The position numbers and the translations under genes were made by a program. From the NCBI RefSeq assembly GCF_932274485.2, contig NC_065885.2, positions 28,843,062 to 28,907,061 of the forward strand: DNA of 64,000 bases, given 5' to 3'. Shown piece by piece: positions 1 to 12,310 of the stretch; within the stretch, counting starts at the first letter, position 1, and every line of letters starts with the position of its first letter. Under the pieces are notes generated by a model. That model was not told the DNA's origin, made no database searches, and saw only the letters and a program-made list of their open reading frames with translations. Origin of the DNA: Patella vulgata. Lineage: Eukaryota; Mollusca; Gastropoda; Patellidae.

Positions 1-190
1 CACCAAAAACAAAAGGGATCATCCTTAGGGTATAAGGAATAAGTATGTAAAGTTTGAAGATGATCACTTAAGAATTGTGGCCTGTAGGCGACACACAGAC
101 ACACATATACACACACACAGACAGGGGAAACGGCAATATACGTCCACATTCATCAATATACGTCCATATTATGAATGGGGACGTATAAAA
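1..190 (+). mobile_element. Right end of a family B hairpin-ended repeat element
   Basis: The window opens inside a copy of a repeat seen again at 49.6-50.7, 51.1-52.0 and 61.0-62.0 kb. Its monomer carries the words CATCCTTAGGGTATAAGG, AAGAATTGTGGCCTGTAGGC and a run of ACACAGACACAC. The copy ends in an inverted pair built on ATACGTCCACAT and its complement (about 134-185), which is the shared terminal hairpin of families A and B. No coding capacity is visible. Confidence 0.7.
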
Positions 191-208
191 GGATGTTAAA
201 ACTGTACC

Positions 209-680
209 CTCTATCGTTAGAAAAAAATCAATTAAAAACTCTAGCCTATATCGCGTTCACAAGGTTTTCGGCAAAGTGGAGATAAATTAAATTTTTGGCA
301 AAAACGCTGAATATCAGTAGTGTTCGTCCTCGCATTACAACAATTGCGTTCATAACGTTCTCGATAAAAAAGGGGGGGGGGGTGTAACTCTGCTATCATT
401 AGAAAAAAATCAATTAAAAACTCTAGCCTATATCGCGTTCACAAGGTTTTCGGCAAAGTGGAGATAAATTAAATTTTTGGCAAAAACGCTGAATATCAGT
501 AGTGTTCGTCCTCGCATTACAACAATTGCGTTCATAACGTTCTCGATAAAAAAAAAGGGGGGTAACTCTGCTAGGGAAGTCCAAAAAACGCTGAATATCG
601 GTAGGACTTGTCATCTCATGACCAAATGCTTCAAACTAAAGTTATCCGTCAAAATCTGTAGTGGCTATCGCGTATAAAAT
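209..680 (-). repeat. Family D repeat, tandem units of 182 bp
   Basis: A block starting near 209 recurs at about 390 with a period of 182 bp; the word CAATTAAAAACTCTAGC sits at 229 and 411. A third partial unit follows after about 565. Each unit ends in a run of G (about 371-382 and 556-562) before TGTAACTC. Read on the minus strand, the core is GAAAACCTTGTGAACGCGAT followed by ATAGGCTA, which also occurs near 5.8-6.3, 37.0-37.2 and 46.4-46.6 kb. Confidence 0.7.
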
Positions 681-690
681 TTTCTTTTAA

Positions 691-1576
691 TTTAAAGATA
701 CACTGGAACTTTCTCAAAACATCAATTTTACAAGCACAATAATAATTTGTTTTACATGGTTGTATTAAAATACAGGCGCCAATGCAAAAAAGTGACGGGT
801 AGGACTATTGACCAATCTCGGAGAAATCTTAGTGGATACATTATGTTTCAAAGACTCCCAGAAACTCCTATCCTCATCCCGTAGCCTGTGATTCTTTTTC
901 GAAGAAATACAAATTTATAATTTTTATATAGGATTGTATTTTTGTTTTTTGCAGTCAAAACGAATTTATGTCGTCGTACAAACGTGGAATCCAATTCTCG
1001 ACTTGTCATAAGTGCAAGACCTCGTGATCTATACAGCACGTGTTACTTCAGCAAACCCCGTGATGATCAGTGTACCTTTAGTATAGTGTCTGTATTTACT
1101 TTTTATTTTATATCAACGTTCAAGTATTATTGTCCACTGTTGTTGAAGTCATTCAACTTTCCAAAAGTAGTCTTTCGGTCCACTCGTGATTCGAACCATT
1201 TTAATGATATTTTACCCTAAATTACTTGATGTTAGATAAATTTGTATGTTGGATACATTGATTTGATACTTGATTCGTGTTCCAAGTACGCGTTTTCGCC
1301 CACAGGCGTTGAAACGGCGGGGATATGGGTGCAAATGCCCACCTGCCGGCAAAAGCCCCGCTGCTCTTATTTTTTTGCTGACTGTCCTTTAAAATGTTTT
1401 TCGTACACCGGCAATGAGACTGACCATTCTTCTCGCTTCAACTCTTCACTGATGTTAACAAATGATATGTGTTTGGGCATTGGTTGCTTAGAAGGGGGAG
1501 ATCCCAACTCGTGCTCTTCTCCGGTTAGTGAGTGGAGACTTGAGTGCGGATTCGCGCAGTTTGCTTCTATTCATAA
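691..1576. other. Unassigned stretch with a cysteine-rich open frame
   Basis: No gene is recognised here. Two + frames are open: 942-1220 (92 residues) and 1242-1625 (127 residues). The second has many cysteines, and its upstream side reads like a splice acceptor (TTTTCGCCCACAG at about 1289-1301). Its last 16 or so codons lie in the transposable element that starts at 1577, so as written it is not a native gene end. It could be an exon remnant or chance. No family is recognised. Confidence 0.2.
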
Positions 1577-2318
1577 CCAGCGGCTGCCAGTCAGGATACG
1601 CCCACATTTTTCAAGAGATGGATAGAGAACAAGCTAAACAAAAAGCGATTTTTCGTAACATCAAGGGCCATAATTCAGGAAGGTACGATCAGATATGTGC
1701 GAATATCGACAGGAACCAAGATTTTTGGGTTATAAATATGCATTTCAACGTACAATCAGGGGCCATAATTCAGGAAGTTAAGATCCGATATGCACAAATA
1801 TCGACAGCAACCAAGATCTTTGGGTTATAAACATGCATTTCAAGTTTCATCAAAATCGGATGAAAATTGTGAGCTCTAGAGGGTCCACAACCTTGATATA
1901 CCAGATGTTTACACTATTTGCGTTGACGGGCGGCCATTTTGTCTGGCAGTTTTGGTCCGATTTTCATGACATTCGAACTCAACCAACAATATGGTGTAAG
2001 GTGACATATTCTAACGTTTTGTTTCAAAATCAGATAAAAATTCTGACCTCTTTAGGGTCCACAAGTTAAAAACGAGGTTTTTAGTACAATCAGGGGCCAT
2101 AATCAATGAAGTTACTGTCCGGTACATGCCGATATCGAAAGGAATCGAGATCTTAGGGAGATAAGCCTATATTTCAAGATTCGTAGAAATCGAATAAAAA
2201 TTGTGACCTGTAGAGTGTCCACAAACAATTGTGGACGACAGACGGACAGACGGACGGACGTCCGTCCGGACGGACAGGGGCGACAACAATATACGTCCAC
2301 ATGAAAATGTGGGCGTAC
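1577..2318 (+). mobile_element. Pearl-like element A1 (family A)
   Basis: The copy begins CCAGCGGCTGCC, runs through the conserved left flank with GAGATGGATAGAGAACAAGC, and then has diverged monomers of roughly 160 bp. Each monomer carries ATCAGGGGCCATAAT, a GAACCAAGATCTTTGGG type word, and AATTGTGACCTCTAGAGGG. It ends with a GGACGGACG-rich stretch and the terminal hairpin ACGTCCACATGAAAATGTGG. ATAA lies directly outside the left end. A tandem core between unique flanks resembles the pearl elements of bivalves; that comparison is from memory. Confidence 0.75.
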
Positions 2319-3829
2319 TATAAAAACCGTATGGACAAAGTATGGACATAATATCATATTCATTGTATTGGACGTTAAATCTGTAGTAAACAACAATAAC
2401 AGTAGATGTTTTTAGGTAGTTATAGATATTATTGCTAGATCGCAGCAGCGCACAATATACTTCGGTTAAGACACGTTTCCGTACTATGTCATGATAAGAT
2501 TTTATATTTTTGAATATATCCGATGAAATTGTATATTAACAGGATTCGAGATTTTTGTTCGATATGCTACGTCGAAATGAACGGAATCGGTTGATTCTAA
2601 TGATCTGAGCTGTATTTCGATCTGATAGGTTGTAACTGGTAGCCTGCCAGAAGACGTCAGATTCGATCGTTTCTGCACACGATTATTAACAATTTACTCG
2701 AGGAAGGGGCCCGTAGAACCCCACTGCCCCCCCCCCCCTGCCCCATGTTTTCACCGGTTACGTGGAAACTGGCCCATTACATTTGCATTAGACCAAGTAT
2801 GTGTTAGAATGACCAAGCATATGGATATTCAAAACGTCATTATATGACTGTCGAAAACATTACAAGATACAGAAAAAGTATTTTGACAAATATGAACGAA
2901 AATTCTGTGCAAAGAAAACAGTCATTGGGTTTCCTTTTTAAAAAAAATATTGAATGGGATGATGAATAAGAGGTGTTATATTTTACTTGTATTCTAAATG
3001 ATTTGTAGACAGTATGTATTATACTCTAGTTTTCCGAAAATAACACATTATCAATAATAGTCGGCGTAAAGTACTACCATATCGCAATGACAAAGCTCTT
3101 TTTAAAAAACTCATGAACTTAACAGATCATTATTTACCTATACATTAGCCAACATTGTTAAAAATGTCATTGTCGAACAAAAATCTTCTCTCGTATCATA
3201 AAAATAACGACTATGGCGTCTTATTACACTAACTATAACAAATCGTACAATAAATAATTTGTCTAGTATTCAAAAAGGAAATTGGCAAATTGTGGCAATG
3301 AGAAATCACAGACTGAGAAAAGCATTTATTTATAAATGAAAAACTTTTTGTGGGGAAATATTCAAATTTAGAATTACAAAAACTGAAATAGTAAAAATGA
3401 TATCAATTATTAAAATGGCGATATTTAAAAAAAAAAAAATCGATAAATTCGGCGATATAGGACTAGGATATACAAGTTAGTTGCATAACTTTCGATATAG
3501 ATATATTCTTTATTTCAAACCAACTTTCTACTTCAAATGAAATAGTTCAGAAGGATCCGAAAAGTAGTTCCATGGTATATAAACACTCTAGAAAAAAGAA
3601 ATAACAATAATACTAATCCGAACAAAATAAAAGTGTTTCACACTGACAATGTATGAAACCGTACAAGTCGAACCGCTCCTGTAATGCAGGATACTGGGCC
3701 TAACAGAAATCCATAATAGGGTAACTTAATACATTTGTACTCAGAAAGTGAACCCTGTACGGAGAGGTCAGATAAAGACTATGACACAGCTTTTTAAAGT
3801 ACTTTCAGTATGTCGTTGATGTCTATACA
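2319..3829. other. Intergenic, nothing recognised
   Basis: AT-rich DNA with only a poly-C run near 2728-2738. Reading frames are short and show no recognisable protein, repeat family or RNA gene. Confidence 0.5.
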
Positions 3830-3924
3830 GTAGAGAATACAGTTCAGTATGTCGTTTTCATAACACAAACGGAACATACGCTAACGACAACCTAATAATT
3901 ATAATTAAATTTATATATACCGGT

Positions 3925-4240
3925 AAATGACATTCGGATTTCATCAAATATTATTTTCATAACACAACCTGCACATAAATTCACAACGGAGTTATAACTA
4001 CATGTAATATGGAATTGATATTTGAAATTAATATTTAAAACCGTGTGTCTACTGGACATATATATATATGGCATTCGCATTTTGTCAACCTGGACAGAAA
4101 CTGGCAACGGAGTAATAACTCAAATGAAATTTGTATTTGGACTCAATATTTAAAGCTGTTTATCTGCTGGACATATGCATGACATTCACATTTAATCAAA
4201 TATTATTTTCATAACACAACCTTAATATAATCCGAGAACG
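3925..4240. repeat. Diverged tandem repeat of roughly 110-145 bp
   Basis: Three partial units share GACATTCGGATTT or a close variant, CAAATATTATTTTCATAACACAACC, and ACGGAGTTATAACT. They begin near 3927, 4070 and 4180. The open frame at 3892-4107 on - runs through them and is not credible as a gene. Confidence 0.6.
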
Positions 4241-4314
4241 GAATTACGGAGCCCTTAAGTGCACGATTCCACTTTTATGTAATTTTTTCGTTCATGATTC
4301 CACTCTCATATAAT

Positions 4315-4600
4315 TATTTCGTTTAAACGAAATATTAATTCGTTTAAACAAAATATTAATTTGTTTAAACGAAATATTAATTCGTTATAACGAAATATTA
4401 ATTCGTTTAAACGGAATATTAATTCAGTATAACGAAATAATTAATTCGTTATCACGAAATAATAAATTTGTTTTCACGAAATAATTAATTCGTTATAACG
4501 AAATAATTAATTCGTTTAAACGAAATAATTTATTAGCTTAAACGAAATATTATAACGAATTCATTATTTCGTGATAACGAATTAATTATTTCGTGATATC
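4315..4600. repeat. Satellite of 21-bp palindromic monomers
   Basis: About 13 units of roughly 21-24 bp sit head to tail. Each is itself a near-perfect palindrome of the form TTCGTTTAAACGAA joined by ATATTAA or ATAATTAA. The palindrome centre varies between TTTAAA, TATA and TATC while the TTCG/CGAA arms are kept. Confidence 0.85.
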
Positions 4601-4999
4601 CTTCATTTATATGTACGAAAACGTACAAGGAATTAACAAAATATATATTTGGCTTGCTCCGACCGGGATTCTTTCTTTTCTACCGGACTATATTGTGACT
4701 GTCATCATTATAAAACGGAAATAAGATTGTCACAAACTATTCTAACGTAACATATATATTAAAAACTGCACCTTTTAGTCCACGTTCTCTTTAGCTATTT
4801 TTCTGAAAATAAGCTCAAAAATATTTGTTTTCCTGCTAGCTCGCCAAAATCCAGTATCCGCTCTGACAAAGCGTACAATGATAATGTAAATGACCTTAAT
4901 TAATCGCGATCCCATATTTAAGTGTCGAATGCAATTTCTGTCCGCTTTTTGTATATTGTGAAATGTTGGGCTGGGTTGTTTACCTTACATAAACATAAT

Positions 5000-5005
<6 letters not shown>

Positions 5006-5046
<41 letters not shown>
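5006..5046. repeat. Compound (AC)n(AT)n microsatellite
   Basis: An AC dinucleotide run passes directly into an uninterrupted AT run. Confidence 0.95.
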
Positions 5047-5048
<2 letters not shown>

Positions 5049-5215
5049 AGCTGCGATGTATAACCAGTAGACTACTTGATGTTCTTGGTGTATCGGTAAG
5101 AGGAATACCTCAATAAATTCCAAAGTTCAAGCAAGTTTAAACAAAATCAGTGAGTAGATTTCCTTTGTTTGATAAATAGAGATATTTATGATTTGTTTAT
5201 AATTTATTTATTTGG

Positions 5216-5300
5216 AAAAATCTATTAGCTTTAATTCTTTAAAAAGTTATATTAATATTAATTCTTTAAAAAGTTATATTAATATTAATTCTTTTTTAAA
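5216..5300. repeat. Three-copy 27-bp tandem repeat
   Basis: TTAATTCTTTAAAAAG begins at 5231 and 5258, with a variant at 5285, giving an exact 27-bp period. Nothing else is recognised between 5300 and 5800. Confidence 0.85.
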
Positions 5301-5809
5301 AAATTTGTATTTATAAGAAATAAAAAGCGCAATAAACATGATGCTGTAAAAATGATGCTTGAAAGAACTGACATTTCATTCATAATGCACGTTTATATGC
5401 TAGCATTCAAAAGTGCTGCATTTACATGTTGCGAAAATGTTTTAAAGTATCGTATGGCTTATCCCGTTCTTATGAATAAAAGTAGTTAGGATTGGTCAAC
5501 ACTTTCTTATTTTGAAAAGTAAACTATTATATTGGTCAACATTAAGTAATAATTTTCACAAAATAAACTTGCAATCAAAGAGGTGACAACATTTGTGAAA
5601 ATTTCTGAATAAGGTTAAATAAGCAAAGAGTATAATGATAACGTATTTTTGGGGGGACGCATCAATTTACCGAAATGTTCAATAAGAGATGGGTACGTAT
5701 CTGTACAATGGGTCCAAACCGACAGTAAGTAAATAAATTCGACAAAATGTACTTTTAAAACTAAATTACAAATGAAAAAAGATAGTCACTCAAATCGTGA
5801 ATATACTTT

Positions 5810-6285
5810 TCAAAAAACCTTGTTAACGCGAGAGGCTACATATTTTCAAAATTGGTCTGAAGCATTTGGTTCACGAGAGAACGAATCCTATCGAATTTCA
5901 GTGTTCACGACTCCCCCTATTCCGGAGTTATCCCCTCCCCACCTTCGAAAACCTTGTTAACGAGACAGAAGCTACTTTAACATCCACTCGACACAAACTA
6001 TCTCATTTCGGGACTAACATATAGTCCAGTTTTTATTTCAATAATTCGTTTGCGCGTAGGGTATTTAGCAGCTGGAGGAAACCGGAGGACCCGGAGAAAA
6101 TCGTTGTCTTGAGAGGATGAACCTACATATATTCTGGGTTCCTTGACCGTCTTTCCCTTGAGTTACACCCCCCCCCCCTTTTCGAAAATCTCATTAACGC
6201 GATAGAGGCTACAACTGTTCACATTTCCTCCGTTTCCGAAAAACTCATCAACGCGATAGAGGCTACAGCTGTTAACATAATTTCA
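5810..6285 (+). repeat. Family D units, plus orientation, with a family E block inside
   Basis: Four copies of the core word (AACCTTGTTAACGCGAGAGG and variants ending in GAGGCTACA) lie near 5815, 5947, 6183 and 6237. A poly-C run at 6168-6178 mirrors the poly-G of the units near 371 and 556. Between them, 6035-6110 carries ATTTCAATAATTCGTTTGCG and GGAAACCGGAGGACCC, which recurs inverted at 27040-27110 inside the laccase 1 intron. The 62-residue frame at 5772-5960 overlaps these repeats and is not a gene. Confidence 0.65.
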
Positions 6286-6435
6286 AACTCATCATTCAAA
6301 TGCACGAAGTTAGTTAAAATTGGTTTCATACACGTGGTTTGTTCTTGTATCCTATGCATACCTCTAATTTGTTTACTAAATGATTTATAAAAATATTACA
6401 GCTTGCAATTATAAATCAATCGGAAACTAAGTAAT

Positions 6436-6715
6436 CTTTAATCTGCAAATGACGTATCTCCCCTTTCCAGAAACCCATTTCAATAGATATGCAGAAATAG
6501 TAGGTATCTGCATCAGATTTTAAAATATCTAGGTTGCTAAATATACAATCTATCGTGAACAAACATATAGGATGCTTAATATATATTTCTTAATGCACGC
6601 TTTAATCTGCAACTGACATATCCTCCCTTACCAATGAATGATTTCAATAAATATACAGATATATTAGATATGTATTAGATTTAAAATATCTAGGTTGTTA
6701 AATATATTGTTCTAA
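6436..6715. repeat. Two-copy tandem repeat, 164-bp period
   Basis: CTTTAATCTGCA at 6436 recurs at 6600, and AAAATATCTAGGTTG recurs in both units. A shorter third piece, AAATGACGTATAC, appears near 6725. Confidence 0.75.
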
Positions 6716-7019
6716 ATTAACCCGTAAATGACGTATACATAAATATCATACAAATATTTACGGGTTGTAAAACTTGAAATGTGACTAGAGCGTAAGTGGA
6801 GTTAGACATTAACATTTATATGATTGTAATCGTATTCTTTCTTTACCTTTAAATGAAAAAGGCATACAAACGAATCGAACTTCGAAATTGTGCGCAAATT
6901 GTGTGCATTGAACAAGCGTTTACCATCCAATATTCCTGTACGGAAATACACTTTCATGAAATAACCGAAGTCAACAGAATAGACGTCGATTCTATATAGT
7001 ATATCGGAAATGTATTATG

Positions 7020-7320
7020 CCTGGCTTTTACGTGGGCTACGAATGCTACGAATCGCACCGAATAGACAAAAAATAATAAAAAAAGATTGTAGAGAATCTG
7101 GAGTAGCAGCGAAGCAGTTACGAATAGTTTACGAAATAGTTACGATAATTCGTGGGTAATCGGGTGAAAAATATGCCGGATGTTAGGGTAGGGTTCTACA
7201 AAATGGAAGAATCATCTTTACGAATTGAAGCGATTCAGTTACGAATGATTTACGGATATGCCGAATTGCTTACGAATATGCTGAATTCCACGAATAATGC
7301 CGATAAAGCTATGAAAATAC
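7020..7320. mobile_element. Probable non-autonomous transposon end with clustered TTACGAAT motifs
   Basis: At least ten copies of TACGAAT, TTACGAA or AATTCG-type words cluster here. The stretch shares TGGGCTACGAAT with the complement of 16.69 kb, next to Harbinger-like sequence. Dense subterminal short repeats are typical of DNA transposon ends. The opposite end was not found. Confidence 0.35.
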
Positions 7321-7984
7321 CCCAATGAAAGCTGAACTAGTCCAGTCTAAGTTATATAAGAATCTATTAGTAAAATATATGACGATGGAGATAGTACGGG
7401 AATATTATGGACGATTATAGACGAAGAAAACGGAGTAAACTTCACATAAAATGAGGAAGCGTGGGTAGTCAGTATAAACAAGACACCATTTTGGTGAAAT
7501 GTTTTTCGTATTTTGATGAGCAGTAGCTGCCATACAGGCCTTAAAATTATGTTTTATGGATCTGCAGCCTATCTGATATTCATTTTCACTATTCTTCTTC
7601 TGAAGGAGGGATTGAACAGAACCCTTCCCCCGAAACGAGAGGTCAGAATCAAACGAAATTGCCATTCTCCTCGACGACTACTGCTGACAGAAATAGTGGA
7701 GGGTCATTAGATAATGAACATCAACAACATACTGAATAATTCGATTGCATTAAATCCTTAGACAATAATATGAATAAACAATTCTCTTTGTTGAGGTCCA
7801 ATATTAGTGAAACAGGATGACTAGTCATCACCATCCTACGCCGTTGCACTTGTTTAGAAGGCATAAGGAAAAACAATTTCTTGGAATATCATACCCTGAT
7901 CACAGGGTACTCCCTGTAAGATTGCACAACAACCCTTGCCTACCTCCACCAGTTGCTGTATGTTAAACATTAAGCTTATACATC
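7321..7984. other. Intergenic, nothing recognised
   Basis: Two overlapping short frames (7405-7665 -, 7513-7710 +) occur, but neither resembles a known protein. Neither has a credible splice or start context. Confidence 0.4.
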
Positions 7985-8700
7985 AGAAAATAAAATACTT
8001 AGTTTGATGTTTGTATACAGTTTCAAAATGATTTCTTGAACGGATAATGAAATATGCTCTGGAAATGAAATCGGGACGGAAGGACGGTCACCAGAAAATA
8101 AAATAATAGGTTGATGAAAGTAAAAGTGTTATAAAAGTATCTTGAACAGTTTCTGAGATATTCTCTAATTATATACCAAAAACTAATTCAAATGCGTAGT
8201 GAAATTTCAAAAACTAAGTCAAATTTGTTTCCATGGAAACACAAACATTTTTAAATCCCAAAAAATCCAAATTAGCAAAAGGCATAACTACTATAATAGG
8301 TTAATGTTTGTACAAAGTTTCATAAAGATATTTGTACACCAAAAGCTAAGTCAAATTTGTTTCCATGGAAACACAAAAAATATAAATCCATAAACTCCTA
8401 AATAGCAAAAGGCACAACTACTGTAATAGGTTAATGTTTGTACAAAGTTTCATAAAGATATCTTGAATGCTCCGGAAACAAAGTTGTACACCAAAAGCTA
8501 ATTCAAATTTGTTTCCATGGAAACACAAAAAATTTAAATCCATAAACTCCTAAATAGCAAAATGCACAACAACTGGAATGAGTTGATATGTGTACAAAGT
8601 TTTAGATAGATATTTTGAACGGTTTACGAAATATGCACAGGAAACAAAATCGGGACGGAAGGACTGACAGAACCCATTTCAGTGCAAATGAAAGCCAGTT
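7985..8700 (+). mobile_element. Family C tandem-core element
   Basis: Three core units carry AAATTTGTTTCCATGGAAAC at about 8222, 8353 and 8506, so periods of roughly 131 and 153 bp. Each is followed by AATAGGTTAATGTTTG and CAAAGTTTCATAAAGATAT. Both outer units carry AAATCGGGACGGAAGGAC (about 8070 and 8650). This layout, a tandem core between related flanks, matches families A and B, but I did not find their terminal hairpin here. Confidence 0.6.
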
Positions 8701-9319
8701 AAAAATTGGGAATTTTCACTGTTAAACACTAGAAATCGAAGCTAGTGGTGACATGTCTTTTCCGATGAGAAAAAATGAGGAAACAATCGGTCAATCTGGG
8801 TATACGTTACCCGCTGCAAACACCGATTTCAAACTTTTGACAAATTTAGATGATATAAGAATAGCAACCCAGATCAATATTCAGTTGTTAACCATTCCAA
8901 ACAGGTTGTAATAAAGTAATATGTTACTCCATAAGCCTGAAAAATCAGATCAAAATTATTTCCAATTTTTTTAAGTGTTCTATTGGCATTCATGGTGAGT
9001 CAAAGAAAACCCTATAAAACAATACACTATTGTTATAGGAAATCGAACATTTAGGTATGATTGTGCCTTTTCATTTCCAGGTGAGCTGGGGAAAAAACGA
9101 AACAAATGAATCTTTGTTTTTTTATGAAAGGTCTATATGAGTACAACTTAAGGAAAAAAAATCCACCAAAATCGGCCTTGGGCAAAAAAAGTTACAGGCG
9201 TTCTGGTTTTCGTACCCATTCGACTTACAAAATCCACAATTTTTCTAACATTTCGTCACCTTTTTCGATATGCTGAGAATGCTTTTCCGCTATTAGATGT
9301 AATACGTTTTGTGCTACAA
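8701..9319. other. Intergenic, nothing recognised
   Basis: AT-rich sequence with no open frame above 60 residues that reads as protein. Confidence 0.4.
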
Positions 9320-11690
9320 ACATTAACTTTCTTTCATGGAATGTAGAAACCTGGGCAAATGAGGAAACCGAGTTTGCAGATCTATTAATGGGGTATAAAC
9401 ATTGCTCCATTGTCTAAGAGGTTGTCCTTTATTCAAGAGAATTTGTCACAATTATACAAATGGAATTTATTTCATTTCAGAAGCTTTTTTTACAACAAGA
9501 ATGATGGGTTTTTTTTGCTTTGATTATATACCTCCCAGTTCATCTAAAGTATACGAGAAATCTGAATCAGATGGTAGAGTAAACTTAGAAAATAATTTAA
9601 ACGATATAACTCTAGGGTATGGTAGTGATTTATATTATGTGCTAGTCGGCGATTTTATGCCCGTGGAGAGGAGAACGATTTTATAGTAGATACCTAAATG
9701 TCGATAATTTTGAGGTGAGACGGAAGTCGGAGGATAAAGTGGTCAATAACTTCGGTAATTCACTTATATCACTGTGCAGAACTATGAATATTCATATGCT
9801 CAATGACCGTGCTTTAGGAGAATTCACCTTTGTCTCTCATGCAATCTTATGCAATGAATACTCTGGCCACTTCTCTTTAAACCTTGACAGTAATATAAGA
9901 GAAGATGTAATAGAACAAAATTCACAATCAAAGGTAGCTAACAAATGGAACCGACTCAGATGTAACCAAGCCAAAGCTGTGGAGTATACGAACTCAATTA
10001 ATGTAACACTGAATGAAAGTTTTTATGAAACATTCTTAGAACTATACAGAGAGTGTGATGTTAACAGCATGGTTAAAAAATAAATAAAGCTATAACCAAT
10101 GCAGCAACTGATAATGGAATGGTAATGATAAAATTGCCTGTTAATTGTATGAATGTACGACAACCTATGCGATGGGATAGTGAATGTGAAAGGAGTAAGT
10201 GTTTCAAATACAAATTGTTAGATACATGGAGAGCGTGTACCAATCACGAAAATTTAGGCAAGTACAAAAAAGTTCGCAGAGAACCGGGATAGAATATGCA
10301 ATAATCTACCATTTAATACAAATAACAATGCTGACTTGTGGAGATATCTTAAACACGTTCTTAATTCTGGCACCTCGAATTCCAGTAATATATCACCAGT
10401 AGATTGGTATGCCTATTTTAGCTCCTTATTTAACGATTTCACAACCACAGTAAATGGAAGTTTCCAAAGTGAGGTTTTTCAGAAATTAGAAGAAAATGAT
10501 TACCTAGAAAACACAGATGAGGTTTCTGGAAATATATTGAATGAGGTAATTTCAAGCGAAGACGTTGAACAAGCCAATAATAATCCCAAAATGGAAAGGC
10601 GCATGTCCCAGATGGAATTCTAAATGAACACTTACATCATGCCTTATATATATAGTTTAATTCCACATATGGCAATATTGTTTAATTACATTTTAGAAAA
10701 GGGAGAATACCCAGAGTTATGGTGTAAGGCTATTATTTCCCCAATCCATAAACAAGGTGATAGGACAGATCCTGCAGAGGCATCTCATCATCGTCAGTGT
10801 TAGGTAATGTCTTCACTAAAATTCTAAATATCAGACTAACCAAATGGTGCAACACTAACCACCCACTCAATGAAGAACAATGTGGTTACAGGAAGGGATG
10901 TAGTACCTCAGATAACATTTTAAATTTATACTCTCTGATTAAAAAATATCTCATACGCAAAAAAGGTAGATTCTATTGTTTATTTGTTGATTTCTCGAAG
11001 GCCTACGACAATGTTCGACATGATATTTTGAAATTTGTTATATTAAAGAATAATGTGAAAGGGAATTTTGGTCGGTATGAAAATAAAACAAAAGTCCTCG
11101 TATTTAGAAGGATACTAAAAATTATATTATGAAGGAGGGACAAACGAGGTTGTCTCAGCATATAAATAGTTAGGTGTTCTGCTTACCTCTAATTAGCTTT
11201 AGCACCTGCTCTCATCTAGCACAACAAGGAGCAAAAGCTACGAATATTCTTTACAAATTTAGCTGTAAATTCAATTTAACAACAGAGAAATCCCTCTTTT
11301 TGTTTGATAGGAGGGTACCAATTCTTGCATTGGTTCTGAAGTATGGGGTTATGTCGAGTATCCAAATATTGAACAAGTGCACCTTAAATTTTGTAAGATA
11401 CTTCTACATGTCACCTCATACACCCCCAGCATAGCAGTGTATGGCGATCTAGGGAGACACCCTATTCATGTCACTCATAAGTATAAAGTGATTAAAGATT
11501 GACTAAAGATAACCAGGATGTCTGTCGATATATACCCTAACGCATGCTATAAACCTCTGTACAATTTACATTGTGTAGACCGCTCAAAGTGGGCGACACA
11601 TATCGAAATGTTTCTAGCTCAGTTGGGATTACAACACGCCTGGATATCTCAAAGTGTGAGTAGCATTTCCTTTTCTTTACAGTTTAGTTA
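9320..11690 (+). mobile_element. Decayed LINE (non-LTR retrotransposon), endonuclease and reverse transcriptase
   Basis: Pieces of one LINE protein follow in order. INFLSWNV near 9325 is the endonuclease N-terminal box, joined directly to TWANEETEFADLL, which implies a deletion between them. LVGDF near 9645 is the central endonuclease box, and LNDRALGEFTFVSHA near 9805 is its C-terminal part. A linker follows from 9.95 to 10.6 kb. The reverse transcriptase starts with YILEKGEYPELW and ISPIHKQGDRTDP (10.69-10.78 kb), then EEQCGYRKGCSTSDNIL and FVDFSKAYDNVRHDIL (10.88-11.03 kb). At about 11045 the frame jumps to ENKTKVLVFRR, so the palm region with the YxDD box is missing. The C-terminal part continues to about 11690. 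Several frame changes are present. Clade not resolved; no RNase H is visible. Confidence 0.88.
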
Positions 11691-12099
11691 AAGATTCGTT
11701 TATTCTGTACTATGGGCCTGTCCCACTATAACGTTTTAGACAACTTACTCCGACGTATGAAATAATTATCCAACACGCTGGCTTACGCTGAAGCTGAATT
11801 TAAAAATCAAGAAGACGCTCCTTTTGGACGCATATAACGTACTTCTAACGCGCTGAATGAATATATAACCTATGTTTAAAGTATGAGTAACTTATTCATA
11901 ACTTATCTCCAACGTAAACAGAACTTATACAAGCATAATATGACAGCGTGTGCCCAGCGAATTTTTAGCGTTCTTGACTTATGCAGAACTCATACACAAC
12001 GTTAGTCTAACTTATGCCTAACTTATGCCTAACGTGACGTCAGATATAAAAGCGGAGCAAAGCTGTATATAGATATGCCCGGCGCCATACATATGAAAA

Positions 12100-12230
12100 A
12101 TACATTTTTTGAATTTTTGTCAAATTCTGTTTTCGGCACATTTCGCCTCTATAACCAGTTTGTGTTTGAAAAATTTAAAAAGAAATTATTCATTCCCCCA
12201 CTTTTGGGTAAGACGTTATCACTCCCCGGC
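12100..12230. repeat. 130-bp block repeated at 13680-13785
   Basis: Both blocks share CAAATTC, a TTTTCGGCACATTTC word, ATAACCA, and GTGTTTGA followed by AATTTAAAAA. They lie inside the 3-kb inverted-repeat element, in the same orientation. The short open frames over them are not genes. Confidence 0.65.
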
Positions 12231-12310
12231 TATGTAAAAATAATACCAATCTGTCTAATATATAAACCACACAAATTTAACAGATACAAATACATGTTAT
12301 TCCACAGGTA

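Noticed and set aside
2112-2396. Open frames over hairpin-ended elements (also 23518-23706, 57640-57835)
   Set aside because: They translate the GGACGGACG-rich terminal part of family A; recurrence follows the repeat.
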